From Acidimicrobiia bacterium (GTDB lineage: Bacteria > Actinomycetota > Acidimicrobiia > IMCC26256 > JAOSJL01), in the NCBI GenBank assembly GCA_027494115.1, contig JAOSJL010000001.1:1451926-1515925 (forward strand): DNA of 64,000 nucleotides, read 5' to 3'. A program made the translations under genes and the position numbers. Positions within the stretch are counted from its first letter, which is position 1. Every line of letters begins with the position of its first letter. This document shows, piece after piece, positions 31,355 through 41,782 of this stretch. The notes beneath the pieces are model-generated. The model searched no databases and was not told the origin of the DNA. It was given only the letters and a program-made list of their open reading frames with translations.

Positions 31355-31416
31355 CCCGTGCGGTGCTGCGTTTCCCGCCGACGGTTGGGTTGTCGCCACC
31401 TGTAGCATCGACTTCG

Positions 31417-32706
31417 ATGACGGAGGAGATCGACGACCTCAGCGCCGCGACCGAAGCGACGATGGCCGCCATGCGCCGCGGGGGGTTCGAACACCGGGGT
31501 GACCATCCGCTCCACCCCGACGTCAATCTGATGGACGGCGAGTTCTACGCCCGCGAACCACACGATGTCTGGACCTGGATGCGCGAGAACGCTCCCGTCT
31601 ACCACGACCCTCACACCGACGTGTGGGCGGTGGCCCGCTACGACGATCTCGTGGCGTGTGAGAAGAACGCCGAGGTCTTCTCGAACGCCCAGAACATCAG
31701 GCCGCGCATGACCGGCACCCCGATGATGATCTCGATGGATGATCCGGAACACGCGCTGCGCCGCAAGCTCGTGGGCAAGGGTTTCACGCCGCCACGTGTC
31801 CGGGCCCAGGAGAACAGGTTGCGCGAGATCTGCGATCAACTCCTCGACGCCGTGTGCGAGCGCGGCGAATGCGACTTCGTGTGGGACGTCGCTGCACACC
31901 TGCCGCTCATCGTGATCGCCGACATGTTGGGTTTCCCACCCGAGGACCGACCGCAGCTCCTCGAATGGTCCGATCAGATGCTGAAGGGCACGACCTCCAC
32001 CGACACCGATGCGCTGATGGAGGCAGCGGAGGCCATGGAGGGCTTCTGGGCGCACCAGACCGACGTGATCGAACAGCGCCGTGTCTGCCCGGCCGACGAT
32101 CTCACCTCGGTGCTCGTCCACGCCGAGGTCGACGGCTTGTCTCTCGACCTGGATTCACTCGTGTGGGAATCACTACTGGTGCTCATCGGCGGCGACGAGA
32201 CCACACGTCACGTCATCTCCGGTGGCCTCGTCGAACTCTGTCAACATCCCGACCAGAAGGCCGATCTGATCGCCGATCCCTCGCTCACGAAGTCGGCGGT
32301 CGAGGAGATGCTGCGGTGGGTCTCGCCGGTCAAGAACATGAACCGTCGTGTGACGCGTGACACCGACGTACGGGGCCAGCACCTCCGAGAAGGTGACGAC
32401 GTCCTGATGCTCTACCCGTCGGCGAACCGTGACGAGGACGTCTTCGAAGATCCGTTCACGTTCGACATCCGGCGTCATCCGAACCTCCACGTGGCCTTCG
32501 GATTCGGGCCGCACTTCTGCATGGGGAGTGCGCTCGCGCGCCTCGAGCTACGGGTGCTCTTCGAGCACCTGATGGCGCGGATGCCCGACATCGACCTGGC
32601 GATCGCCTACGACGATCTTCCGCGCCGCCCCTCCAGTTTTGTCAGCGGATTCGAGTCCGTTCCCGTGACGTTCACGCCGAGCGCACCCGTCGGTGCCTCC
32701 GCCTGA
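31417..32706 (+). CDS. cytochrome P450
   Basis: LVLIGGDETTRHVISGG, WVSPVKNMNRRVTRD, VAFGFGPHFCMGSALARLELR. Confidence 0.96.
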   Translation: MTEEIDDLSAATEATMAAMRRGGFEHRGDHPLHPDVNLMDGEFYAREPHDVWTWMRENAPVYHDPHTDVWAVARYDDLVACEKNAEVFSNAQNIRPRMTGTPMMISMDDPEHALRRKLVGKGFTPPRVRAQENRLREICDQLLDAVCERGECDFVWDVAAHLPLIVIADMLGFPPEDRPQLLEWSDQMLKGTTSTDTDALMEAAEAMEGFWAHQTDVIEQRRVCPADDLTSVLVHAEVDGLSLDLDSLVWESLLVLIGGDETTRHVISGGLVELCQHPDQKADLIADPSLTKSAVEEMLRWVSPVKNMNRRVTRDTDVRGQHLREGDDVLMLYPSANRDEDVFEDPFTFDIRRHPNLHVAFGFGPHFCMGSALARLELRVLFEHLMARMPDIDLAIAYDDLPRRPSSFVSGFESVPVTFTPSAPVGASA

Positions 32707-32738
32707 CACCCGGCGATGCCCGTGTGGCAGGGTGACGC

Positions 32739-34037
32739 ATGACTTCAACACCGATCGCACCTGCCACGGGCCGCCTCGGAGTCCTCACACCCGGGCTCGG
32801 GGCCGTGGCCTCCACCTTCATCGCCGGCGTCCTGTCGATCCGCAACGGTCTGTCGGCGCCCATCGGATCACTCACCCAGATGGCGCACATACGCCTGGGT
32901 GCACGAGCGGAGGGTCGCAATCCACTGATCAGCGACTTCGTTCCGCTGGCGTCGCTCGACGATCTCGTCTTCGGCGCGTGGGACCCGATCTCGCCCAACG
33001 CCCTGGAAGCGGCACGCACGGCGGGAGTGCTCGAAGAGGCGGATCTCGGTCCGATCTCTGCTGAGCTCGAAGGTGTCGTCGCCATGGATGCCGTCTTCGA
33101 CAGCGAGTGGGTGAAGCGCCTCGACGGACGCCGCGTGAAGACGGCGAGAGGAAAGTTGGCGCAGGCCCAGGCTCTGATCGATGACATCGAGCGGTTCCGA
33201 ACCGAGAACGAGTGCGACCGTCTCGTGATGGTCTGGTGCGGCTCTACCGAGGCCTACCAGGAGCCCGCCGACTGTCACATGAGTCTCGAAGCGTTCGAGG
33301 AAGGTCTGAAGCGCGACGACGTGAACATCGCGCCGAGTCAGATCTACCTGTACGCGGCCCTGATGTCCGACGTCCCCTTCGCCAACGGAGCACCGAACCT
33401 GACCTGTGACGTTCCCGCCCTCGTCGAGCTCGCCGGCCAGCGGGGTGTCCCCCTCGCCGGCAAGGACTTCAAGACCGGTCAGACCTTGATGAAGACGATT
33501 CTGACGCCGGGGTTCAAGGCCCGGATGCTCGGCATCGACGGTTGGTATTCCACCAACATCCTGGGCAACCGTGACGGCGAGGTGCTCGACGATCCCGAGA
33601 ACTTCAAGACCAAAGAGGTCTCGAAGCTCGGCGTTCTCGACACGATCCTGCAACCCGAGGTGTACCCGGAGCTCTACGGCGACATCGATCACGTGGTGAG
33701 GATCAACTACTACCCACCCCGCGGCGACAACAAGGAGGGCTGGGACAACATCGACATCTCCGGGTGGCTGGGCTATCCGATGCAGATCAAGATCAACTTC
33801 CTCTGTCGCGACTCGATTCTCGCCGCGCCCATCGTCCTTGATCTCGCGCTGTTCATGGACCTCGCAGCCCGCGCACGTGGCTCGGGTGTGCAGGAGTGGC
33901 TGAGCTTCTACTTCAAGTCACCCGAGACGGCGGGCGATCTTCCTGCCGAGCATGATCTGTTCATCCAGCAGACGAAGCTGAAGAACACGCTGCGGGTCTG
34001 GATGGGCGAGGAGCCGATCACGCACTCCGAAGCCTGA
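32739..34037 (+). CDS. ino1: inositol-3-phosphate synthase (long Bacteroidetes/eukaryote-type form)
   Basis: 432 aa; GAPNLTCDVPALVELAGQRGVPLAGKDFKTGQTLMKTILTPGFKARMLGIDGWYSTNILGNRDGEVLDDPENFKTKEVSKLGVLDTILQPEVYPELYG...LCRDSILAAPIVLDLALFMD. Confidence 0.94.
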   Translation: MTSTPIAPATGRLGVLTPGLGAVASTFIAGVLSIRNGLSAPIGSLTQMAHIRLGARAEGRNPLISDFVPLASLDDLVFGAWDPISPNALEAARTAGVLEEADLGPISAELEGVVAMDAVFDSEWVKRLDGRRVKTARGKLAQAQALIDDIERFRTENECDRLVMVWCGSTEAYQEPADCHMSLEAFEEGLKRDDVNIAPSQIYLYAALMSDVPFANGAPNLTCDVPALVELAGQRGVPLAGKDFKTGQTLMKTILTPGFKARMLGIDGWYSTNILGNRDGEVLDDPENFKTKEVSKLGVLDTILQPEVYPELYGDIDHVVRINYYPPRGDNKEGWDNIDISGWLGYPMQIKINFLCRDSILAAPIVLDLALFMDLAARARGSGVQEWLSFYFKSPETAGDLPAEHDLFIQQTKLKNTLRVWMGEEPITHSEA

Positions 34038-35978
34038 CGAAGCGGCTGCCGCGGGACACGATCGTGAGTGTGGCGCCCGAGAGCAGTGCCGCGAGTGCCA
34101 GGCCCATGAGCTGAAGTGGCCCGGTCGGACCTGTTCTCGGCAGCTCGTCGAGACCGCTGCCCGCACCGTTTGTGGGGGCGTCGGGTCCGGGAGGCGCCGG
34201 GGGAGCGGACTGTTCGGGAGGTGCCGGTGGACCCGGTGGCTCCGGTGGCTCCGGTGGACCCGGTGGCTCCGGTGGTGTGTCTCCGAGGATCTCGGTTTCG
34301 GCGTTGCTCGTCGTGGAGGTGCCGAAAGCGTTCGTGGCGCCCGCACTCGCCGTGTTGGTCACGACGCCGGCGGGTGCTCCCGGATCGACAGTCGCCTGCA
34401 CCGTGAACGTCGCCACATCGCCAGGTGAGAGGAACGGTGTGTCGCAGGTCGCCAGGGCCACCACACAGGTCCACGAGCCGTCGCCCGAGGCGACGATGTC
34501 GTTGATGGCCATGCCCGTCGGAAGCACCTCGGTGAGCGACACCCCGAACGCGGATTCAGTGCTGCTCGTGTTGGTCAGGGTGATCGTGTACAGGACCGTG
34601 TCGCCGGGGCGGGCCGTTGCCGGACCGGCCTTCAGGAGCTCCAGCGAGGCGATGTCGCCGTCGAAGCGGGCCACGAAGAACTCCTCGGCGTTCGTGGTCG
34701 TCTGGTCGATACCCCCGAGCACCGGCTTGCCATCGCTCTGGAGAACGACGGCCACTCCCGAGGTCTCGTCGGCCAGGATGGACGTGGATGGCACGACGGC
34801 GATGCCACCCGTGGCGAAATCGGGGTCGAGGCTTCCATCTGTCGTGAAGCGGCTCAGCGTATACTCGCGCTCGGTCTCGTCGATGGCGCCCAGCAGGACC
34901 TTGCCGTCGGGCTGGAGCGTCACACTGACACCAGGGTCCTGGTCGGCGTTGATCCCGGTGAGATAGGCGATGCCATCGCCGGAGAACCCGGTGTCGAGAG
35001 CGCCGGTGTTGGTGAACTGGGCCAGGAAGTAGAGGTCGCTGGTCTGGTTGATCCCACCCAGGACGGGGCTCCCGTCCGGTCGCACCGCCAGTCCGACGCC
35101 GCTGTTCTCGTCGGCGTTGATGGTGGCGTTCGGGATGAAGACGATTCCGCCGGTTCCGAAGGTGGTGTCGAGTACGCCAGCTGTGGTGAAGCGCGAGACG
35201 AAGTACCGACCACCTCCGCCCTCGGCGATTCCGGCCAGGAGCGTCCGGGACAGGAAGTCCACGACCAGAGCGGGCGAGCCGTCCTCGTCGGCGTTGATGG
35301 CGGCGTTCGGGATGAGGACGATACCTCCGGTTCCGAACGTGTTGTCGAGCACTCCCGCTGTGGTGAACTGTGCGACGAAGTACTCTCCGCCGTTCGCAGC
35401 GGATATCGCTCCGAGCACCGCACGGTCGTCGTCCTTCAGCGCCAGGCCCACACCGGAGTCGAAGTCGGCGGCGATCGTTGCGTTCGGAATGGCGGCGATC
35501 CCGCACCCGCTCCGTAGGTCGCATCGAGCCCGCCGGAGTCGCCGAACCGGGCGAGGAAGTACTCTCCGCCGTTGTTGACGCTCACGCCACCGAGAATCGG
35601 CTTGTTGCCGCTGTCGACCGCGACGCCGACGCCACCGTCGACGTCGGCCTGGCGAGTCGTGTCGGCGATGCGCGCGACACCGTCACCGTCGAAGGTCGGA
35701 TCGGGGCTACCGTCATCGAGGTAGCGCACCACGATGAACTCGTCGTCGCTCCCCGAGCCGTTGTCGACGCCGGCCTGCACGAGCTTCGAGTCGGCTCCCA
35801 CGGCCAGGGCCGTGTTGCCGTTGGCGTCCGCGTTGGCCGTGGCGTTCGGGATCTCGGCGATTCCATCTCCGCCGAACGTGTCGTCGAGGTCACCGGGCGC
35901 GGCGCCAACCGCTGACGCGCCGGCAACCGTGAGCCCGGCCGTCACGAGTGAAACAACGAGAGTTCTGATGACGACCAC
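34018..35978 (-). CDS. secreted delta-60 repeat / DUF11 protein with LPRTG sortase-type C-terminus (frame interrupted at 35500-35502)
   Basis: Signal peptide MVVIRTLVVSLVTAGLTVAGASAVGAAPGDLDDTFGGDG; repeated YFVSRFTTAGVLDTTFGTGGIVFIPNATINADEN blocks; DUF11 ARPGDTVLYTITLTNTSS; LPRTG + TM + RGSRFVRLRSA. Confidence 0.88.
34189..34279 (-). repeat. Pro/Gly/Glu-rich stalk repeat (PPEPPGPPEPPEPPGPPAPPE)
   Basis: GGTGGCTCCGGTGGCTCCGGTGGACCCGGTGGCTCCGGTGG on +. Confidence 0.8.
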
Positions 35979-36043
35979 AGATCATCCATCGTCATGATTC
36001 GCCGATGGTCGATAGTGCGTTCGCACCATCGCACCCGACGTGC

Positions 36044-36325
36044 TCAGGCGTAGCCTCGCTCCTGGCTCGACCGGGAGGCGGTACCCGTCCAGTTGGCGAT
36101 GTCGAGAATGAAGCCGAAGGCGACGAGAAACCACCCGAACCCGTCGACGCCGACGACGGGCTGGTACACGATCGCGTACAAGAGGGTCGTGAAGGGGAGA
36201 AACACGAAGCCGGCGAAGCCGAGCCAGAAGCTGTCGAACGCCTGCGTGAGCTGGGTGGTGAAGATCCACAGGATCACGAGCGCCGCCCGTGGGGCGAAGG
36301 CTCCGAGGATCACGATGAGACACAT
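36044..36325 (-). CDS. small membrane protein
   Basis: 93 aa, three predicted hydrophobic segments; MCLIVILGAFAPRAALVILWIFTTQLTQAF. Confidence 0.65.
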   Translation of the reverse strand: MCLIVILGAFAPRAALVILWIFTTQLTQAFDSFWLGFAGFVFLPFTTLLYAIVYQPVVGVDGFGWFLVAFGFILDIANWTGTASRSSQERGYA

Positions 36326-36339
36326 AGTGGGCTCCTTGC

Positions 36340-37578
36340 TCAGCTCGTGACGGCAGACGCGACGACCGGTACGTGGTGGAAGCCCCTCACGTTACTGGTG
36401 TGCACCCTTTCGAGGCCGTCCGCTTCGACCTCCCAGGTGGGAAAACGCCGGAGCATCTCCTCGAGCGCGACCCGTGACTCGAGTCGGGCCAGAGAAGCTC
36501 CGAGACAGAAGTGGATGCCGTAACCGAAGGTCACGTGACGCGAGAACGTTCTCGTCACGTCGAACCGGTCGGGTTCGTCGTACTCGCGCTCGTCGCGCCC
36601 GGCACTCCCGGTGAGCAGCAGAAACCGGGAACCGGCGGGAAGTCGGATGCCATGGAGCTCCTGTTCCCGCGTGGACACCCGTCCCTGCACGGGTGACGGA
36701 GCTTCGTAGCGGAGCAGTTCCTCGATGGCGTTGGGAAGAAGCGTCGGATCGGCGACGAGTCGGGCCCGCTGATCGGGATACTGATCGAAGATCACGGCGG
36801 CGTTTCCCAGCAGACGCGCGACCGTCTCGTTGCCGGCGGCGAACAGGAGAATCGTGAAATCGTGGATCTCCCGCTTCGTGAGTCGACGAGTTCCACCGTC
36901 GGGCCGATCCAGTTCGGCGGTGAGCAACACGGACACGAGGTCGTCGCCGGGGTTGGTACGTCGGTCGTCGATCAGGTCGCGGATGTAACTGCCGACCTTC
37001 GCCATGGCCTCCAGCGAGGTCTCCGCCGGTGTGGTGTCGTCGGGGCCCCGGTACAGCATCGTGTCGGTCCAGCCGCGCAGTTCGTCCTGGTCGGCCTCGG
37101 GGACGCCCAGCATCGACGAGATCACGGTCGTCGGCAGGAGCGCGCCGAAGTCCTGGACGAAATCGAACGAAACCAGGTGCGGATCGGTCGCACTCTCCTG
37201 TACCGAGTCCAGCAGTTGCTGCGTGATCTCCCGGGCGCGGTCCTCGAGAGCGGCGATCCGGCGCGGTGTGAAAGCGGGAGACACGAGGTGTCGGAGCTCG
37301 TCGTGTTCGGGAGGGTCGGTGAAGATCATCGACGCATCCTCGAGCGGCTCGTCGGACATCAGGTCGAGGACGGTTCCGTGCGCGGACGAAAAGGTTCGCC
37401 AGTCGAGCGAGGCTTCGAGAACGTCGGCGAAGCGGCTCAGCGCCCAGAAGTCGTGCTCCTCGTTGCGGTACAGGGGTGCCTCGTCGCGCATCCGCCGCCA
37501 GATGGGGTGGGGGTCGGCGTCGATGGCGTAGTCGAAGGGGTCGTACCTCAGGGGCACTTCGTGCCCGGTCGTTGTCAT
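36340..37578 (-). CDS. cytochrome P450
   Basis: ILLFAAGNETVARLLGNAA, YEAPSPVQGRVSTRE, VTFGYGIHFCLGASLARLESR; start ATG 37578. Confidence 0.96.
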   Translation of the reverse strand: MTTTGHEVPLRYDPFDYAIDADPHPIWRRMRDEAPLYRNEEHDFWALSRFADVLEASLDWRTFSSAHGTVLDLMSDEPLEDASMIFTDPPEHDELRHLVSPAFTPRRIAALEDRAREITQQLLDSVQESATDPHLVSFDFVQDFGALLPTTVISSMLGVPEADQDELRGWTDTMLYRGPDDTTPAETSLEAMAKVGSYIRDLIDDRRTNPGDDLVSVLLTAELDRPDGGTRRLTKREIHDFTILLFAAGNETVARLLGNAAVIFDQYPDQRARLVADPTLLPNAIEELLRYEAPSPVQGRVSTREQELHGIRLPAGSRFLLLTGSAGRDEREYDEPDRFDVTRTFSRHVTFGYGIHFCLGASLARLESRVALEEMLRRFPTWEVEADGLERVHTSNVRGFHHVPVVASAVTS

Positions 37579-37628
37579 CGTGTCCTTCCGATTCGTTCCT
37601 GAGTCGCGCTCCGATGTTGCATCTCGAA

Positions 37629-38720
37629 CTAGATGCCGGTGATGCGCCGGAGCAGCGGGAGTGGATGGATCGTGGACTCCGGATCGTCGGGTGCCTCCGA
37701 TTCGCCCGACGCGATCGTTCGGGCGTCGGTGCGAGTGATGATGGCCGCGAAGCGGTATCCGGCGAATGCCTCGTACCACTCCATGTCGCGCAAGGTCACG
37801 CCGGTCGTCTTCTCGTAATACGCGATCGTCTCGTCGCGATCCGGGAATTCGATTCCCGGATCGATGTCGAGCATCTCGGCCACCTCCATGAAGAACGTGT
37901 GGAGGAAGAGGCTCCATCCCACGTCGGCCTCTCGTGGCCCCAACGCCGCGAGTTCCCAGTCGAACACGCCCACCGGTTCGAAGTCCCGGAACATGATGTT
38001 CCCGATCCGGGCGTCACCCCAGTTCATGACCGACGGCCCCGGGCTCGCGGGACGGTTCTCCACGAGCCACTCGAACGCGGCCGCGATGGTCGGATACCGC
38101 TCGACGTCGGCCGCCCATTGGAAGTATGCCCGCTCGCGGTCGAGGTACTTGTCGATGTCGTCGTCGCCCGTGCCACCACGCTCCAGGAACGAGAGATCGT
38201 GGTCGCGGGGATTCAGCGTGTGGATTCCCGCGAGGACGTCGATCGACGACATCCAGAGCCGTGCCTGGTCAGCGGGCGTCGCGTCGCGCAACCAGCCTTC
38301 GAATGTGTAGGGCGGGAGGTCCGGGGGAACGCGACCCTCGACGCGGTCCATGACGAAGAACGGTGCGCCGAGCACCGACTCGTCGGGCTCGTACCACCGT
38401 GGTCGCGGGACCGGGACCGACGTATGTTCCTGCACGACTTCGAGACACCGGAACTGGAGTTCCATGTCGTAGCTCGGAAACACGGGGACCGGGTCGTCGG
38501 GTTCCATCCGGGCCACGAGGCGCTCGCTCGGACGGCCATCGGTGGGGGCCATGTCGAACAGGATCGTCTCGCTCGATATGCCGGTGGCGTCGGAGGTCGG
38601 TTCGATGCTCACGGCGGGTGGGCCGCCGTCGATCAACGAGCCGAGCCATTCCGAGAGCCGCGCACCGAGTTCCCCAGGGTCGCGACCTCGCGGATTCGCC
38701 TTCGGCAGCGGTGCGGGCAT
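37629..38720 (-). CDS. phosphotransferase family protein (APH / ACAD10-like kinase domain)
   Basis: SVMNWGDARIGNIMFRDFEPVGVFDWELAALGPREADVGW catalytic segment. Confidence 0.9.
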   Translation of the reverse strand: MPAPLPKANPRGRDPGELGARLSEWLGSLIDGGPPAVSIEPTSDATGISSETILFDMAPTDGRPSERLVARMEPDDPVPVFPSYDMELQFRCLEVVQEHTSVPVPRPRWYEPDESVLGAPFFVMDRVEGRVPPDLPPYTFEGWLRDATPADQARLWMSSIDVLAGIHTLNPRDHDLSFLERGGTGDDDIDKYLDRERAYFQWAADVERYPTIAAAFEWLVENRPASPGPSVMNWGDARIGNIMFRDFEPVGVFDWELAALGPREADVGWSLFLHTFFMEVAEMLDIDPGIEFPDRDETIAYYEKTTGVTLRDMEWYEAFAGYRFAAIITRTDARTIASGESEAPDDPESTIHPLPLLRRITGI

Positions 38721-38770
38721 CGGGTTTCTCCTGGCGCGGGCTTCAGGCTGGCGCGGGTTTCAGGCGTTGC

Positions 38771-39562
38771 TCACAGATCCGCTCTCGGCATGTCGAACTG
38801 GGCGCGCTCGGTGCCACCGTCGACCTGGTACGTCTTACCGGTGACCCACGATGACGCCGGACTCGCCAGGTACAGGACCATCGTGGCGATGTCGTCGACG
38901 TCACCGATGCGGCCCATCGGCGTGTTCTCCTCGAGTTGGCGGGAGATCGCCTCATCGCTCTTCACATACTCGAGCGCGGAGGTCGCGACTGCCCCCACCT
39001 CGATGGCGTTCACCCGCACCGTCGGTGACAGTTCGGCGGCGATGTCGCGGGTCATGAACGACAGAGCCGCCTTCGCCGTGCCGTAGGCCACGAAACCCGA
39101 CATCGCCATGCTGGCGACGCGCGACGAGATGTTGACGACGGATCCACCCCCGCCGGATTCAGCCATGTGGGGGACCGCCAGGCGCGTCATCTGGAATGCG
39201 GACGTGACATTGAATCTGAACGCCTCTTCGAAATCGTCCTCGCTCGTCTGGAGGAACTCGCTGGGTGGCCACCCACCGGCGTTGTTGACGAGCACATCGA
39301 TCCTGCCGAACTCGGCCATCGTGGTGGCGACGAGTGTCTCGATGTCATCCCGCTGCATGACGTCGGTTCGAACAGCGAGTGCCCGACGGCCGCCGTCGCG
39401 GATCTGCTCGGCGGTGGCATCGATCTGGTCCTGTGAGCGTGCCGCGCACACGACGTCGGCGCCGATCTCGGCCAGTGCGGTTGCCGCGCGTTCTCCGATG
39501 CCGCGCCCGGCGCCCGTGACGATGGCGACCCGGTCGGTCAGGTCGAATCGGTCGAGAATCAT
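38771..39562 (-). CDS. SDR family oxidoreductase
   Basis: VTGAGRGIG, NNAGGWPP, YGTAKAALSFMTRDIAAELSPTVRVNAIEVGAV. Confidence 0.94.
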   Translation of the reverse strand: MILDRFDLTDRVAIVTGAGRGIGERAATALAEIGADVVCAARSQDQIDATAEQIRDGGRRALAVRTDVMQRDDIETLVATTMAEFGRIDVLVNNAGGWPPSEFLQTSEDDFEEAFRFNVTSAFQMTRLAVPHMAESGGGGSVVNISSRVASMAMSGFVAYGTAKAALSFMTRDIAAELSPTVRVNAIEVGAVATSALEYVKSDEAISRQLEENTPMGRIGDVDDIATMVLYLASPASSWVTGKTYQVDGGTERAQFDMPRADL

Positions 39563-39598
39563 CGGCGCTCCACGGGGGAGAAACGTAGCCTGTGGTGC

Positions 39599-40441
39599 TT
39601 GGCACTGCTCATCGGGTTACTCACCGCGGGCGCCTACGGGAGCGCCGACTTCTTCGGCGGCTTCGCTACACGTCGCAATCCGCTGGGTGCTGTGGTGTTC
39701 ACCATGATGGCGGTCGGTCTCGTTGTCGCACCGCTTCTGCTGATCGCGTTCCCGGAACCGTTTCCGTCGGCACGCGTCGTGTGGCTGTCGGCCGGTATCG
39801 GGGTCATCGGCACCGCGTCGGTGGCGCTGCTCTACACCGGCCTCGCCATGGGGAGAATGAGTGTGGTCGCGCCCATCAGTGCCGTCGGTGGGTCGGTCAT
39901 CCCCGTCTTCTGGGGTATTGCGCGAGGGGAGCGGCCCTCGGCGATCGCGATCGTGGGCGTTGTCGCGGCGATCTGCGCCATCGGTCTCGTGGCACGGGGC
40001 CCCGGTGCGGAACCGATCGGTGGCGGGTCCCGAACTCGCGAACTGGCCGTCGCCGTCGGAGCAGGTATCGGCTTCGGCGTCGTGTTCATCTTCTTCGCCG
40101 AGACCGGTGACAGCGCCGGGTTCTGGCCGGTTCTGCTGTCGCGGTGCTTCAGCGTCCCGATCGTTCTCGGCCTCGCTCTGGTGACCGGCCGAATCCTCCG
40201 GCTACCACCCGCCGCGCTGAAACCGGCCGGTGCCGCCGGGCTTCTCGACGTGAGCGCGAACGCGCTGCAGCTCCTCGCGCTGCGGCGTGGTCTCGTCACC
40301 CTCGTCGCCCCCGTTGCCGGGCTCTATCCCGCGATCACGGTGCTCCTGGCGCGCACGGTGCTGAAGGAGCGCATGCGGCGCACGCAGATCGTGGGCCTCG
40401 TCGTGGCGCTCACGGGACTGGTGCTCATCGCCATCGGCTGA
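39599..40441 (+). CDS. EamA/DMT family transporter
   Basis: 280 aa, about 10 TMs with internal duplication, VAPVAGLYPAITVLLARTVLKERMRRTQIVGLVVALTGLVLIA. Confidence 0.88.
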   Translation: MALLIGLLTAGAYGSADFFGGFATRRNPLGAVVFTMMAVGLVVAPLLLIAFPEPFPSARVVWLSAGIGVIGTASVALLYTGLAMGRMSVVAPISAVGGSVIPVFWGIARGERPSAIAIVGVVAAICAIGLVARGPGAEPIGGGSRTRELAVAVGAGIGFGVVFIFFAETGDSAGFWPVLLSRCFSVPIVLGLALVTGRILRLPPAALKPAGAAGLLDVSANALQLLALRRGLVTLVAPVAGLYPAITVLLARTVLKERMRRTQIVGLVVALTGLVLIAIG

Positions 40442-40444
40442 TGC

Positions 40445-41677
40445 TCACCCCAGGGCCCCGGACGACCGCAGCGTCCCGATGCGGTTCTCGTCGTAGCCGA
40501 GAACGTCGTGGAGCACGCCCTCGGTGTGTTCCCCGACATCGGGAGCGCGTGTCGGTTCCGGATGCTCACCGTCGACGAGCTTGACCGGGAACGGCAACTG
40601 ATCGGCGTCGAGTCGCTCTTTGGGGATCCACGGAAAGCGATCCTGGAACTGGGGGTCGTCGGCAATCGTCTGCGGCGTGTTCACCGGAGCCATCGGTACG
40701 TCGTGCTCGAGCCCGAAGTCGATCCACTCCTGGCTGGAGCGTTCGGCGAAGATCGTCTTCAACTCGGCCTGGAGCTCACGATTACCCGGAGCGTGATCCG
40801 CGTACTGCGAGCCCGGGTAACGCTCGAACAGGTCTTCGCGTCCGACGCCTTCGCAGAAGTTCTTCCAGAAAGCCTGCTCGGAGGCCATGAACAACACGTA
40901 GCCGTCGCGTGAGTCGTAGATCTGGTAGCGGACACCCGCGCGCATTCCGGCCGTGCCCGGGGCACGGCGCTCGTAGTTGTCACTCGCGTTGCCCGTGACC
41001 TCGGATTCGGGGCGTTCGTACGCTCGCCACGTCTCGGAGCGATACCAGTCCATGTACGCGGCGGCGTCGGACTGGGCGATCTCCATCTGGGTCCCTTCGC
41101 CCGTGGCACGTGCCCGCACGATCCCTGCCAGGATTCCGAGGGCACCGAACAACGGCCCCGCGTGCATCCCCATCGAGGGGTGCTCGGGGATGACGGTGAA
41201 GCCTTCCTCGTCGATCTCGGGCTTCACGAGACCCGCCCACGTGTCGTAGGCGATGCCGTGGCTCGGAAGGTCGCGGTACGGGCCGGTGGCCCCGTAGCCC
41301 GAAATCGTGCAGAACACGACAGCGGGGTTCACCGCGCGGAGCTTCTCGAAGCCGAGCCCGCGTCGCTCCAGAGCTCCCGGTCGCATCGCCTCGACGACGG
41401 CGTCGGCGCCGCGTACGAGGTCGAGATAGACCTCCACCGCCTCGGGTTTCTTGAGATCCAACACGATGCTGCGTTTCCCGCGGCTCACGTGCAGGTGGAG
41501 GAGCGAATTCCCCTGCACGATCGGCCAGGTCATGCGACGGATGTAGTCGCCCGCGGGTGGTTCCACCTTGATCACGTCCGCACCCATGTCGGCGAGGTGC
41601 GTCGTGATGGCGCCGGGGCCGAGAAGGGAGCTCTCGACGACGCGGACTCCCTCCAGAAGGCGGGTCGTAGCGGACAT
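40445..41677 (-). CDS. CaiB/BaiF family (class III) CoA transferase
   Basis: LEGVRVVESSLLGPGAITTHLADMGADVIKVEPPAGDYIRRM...HVSRGKRSIVLDLKKPEA...GYGATGPYRDLPSHGIAYDTWAGL. Confidence 0.95.
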   Translation of the reverse strand: MSATTRLLEGVRVVESSLLGPGAITTHLADMGADVIKVEPPAGDYIRRMTWPIVQGNSLLHLHVSRGKRSIVLDLKKPEAVEVYLDLVRGADAVVEAMRPGALERRGLGFEKLRAVNPAVVFCTISGYGATGPYRDLPSHGIAYDTWAGLVKPEIDEEGFTVIPEHPSMGMHAGPLFGALGILAGIVRARATGEGTQMEIAQSDAAAYMDWYRSETWRAYERPESEVTGNASDNYERRAPGTAGMRAGVRYQIYDSRDGYVLFMASEQAFWKNFCEGVGREDLFERYPGSQYADHAPGNRELQAELKTIFAERSSQEWIDFGLEHDVPMAPVNTPQTIADDPQFQDRFPWIPKERLDADQLPFPVKLVDGEHPEPTRAPDVGEHTEGVLHDVLGYDENRIGTLRSSGALG

Positions 41678-41782
41678 GGGGACCTCTCTGGTCTCTCGAC
41701 GGTTCCGGGTCGTCCCGAGCTTCCCTCGTGGAGGCGGCGACCCGGGATTCCAGACCCTAATGGGGGTCTAGGCTCCCGCCCC

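Noticed and set aside
34183-34280. GGTGGCTCCGGTGG tandem motif considered as an intergenic repeat or CRISPR-like element
   Set aside because: In-frame coding low-complexity stalk of the LPRTG surface protein.
37476-39086. 536-aa plus-strand ORF
   Set aside because: Antisense to the P450 N-terminus, phosphotransferase and SDR; no protein-like features.
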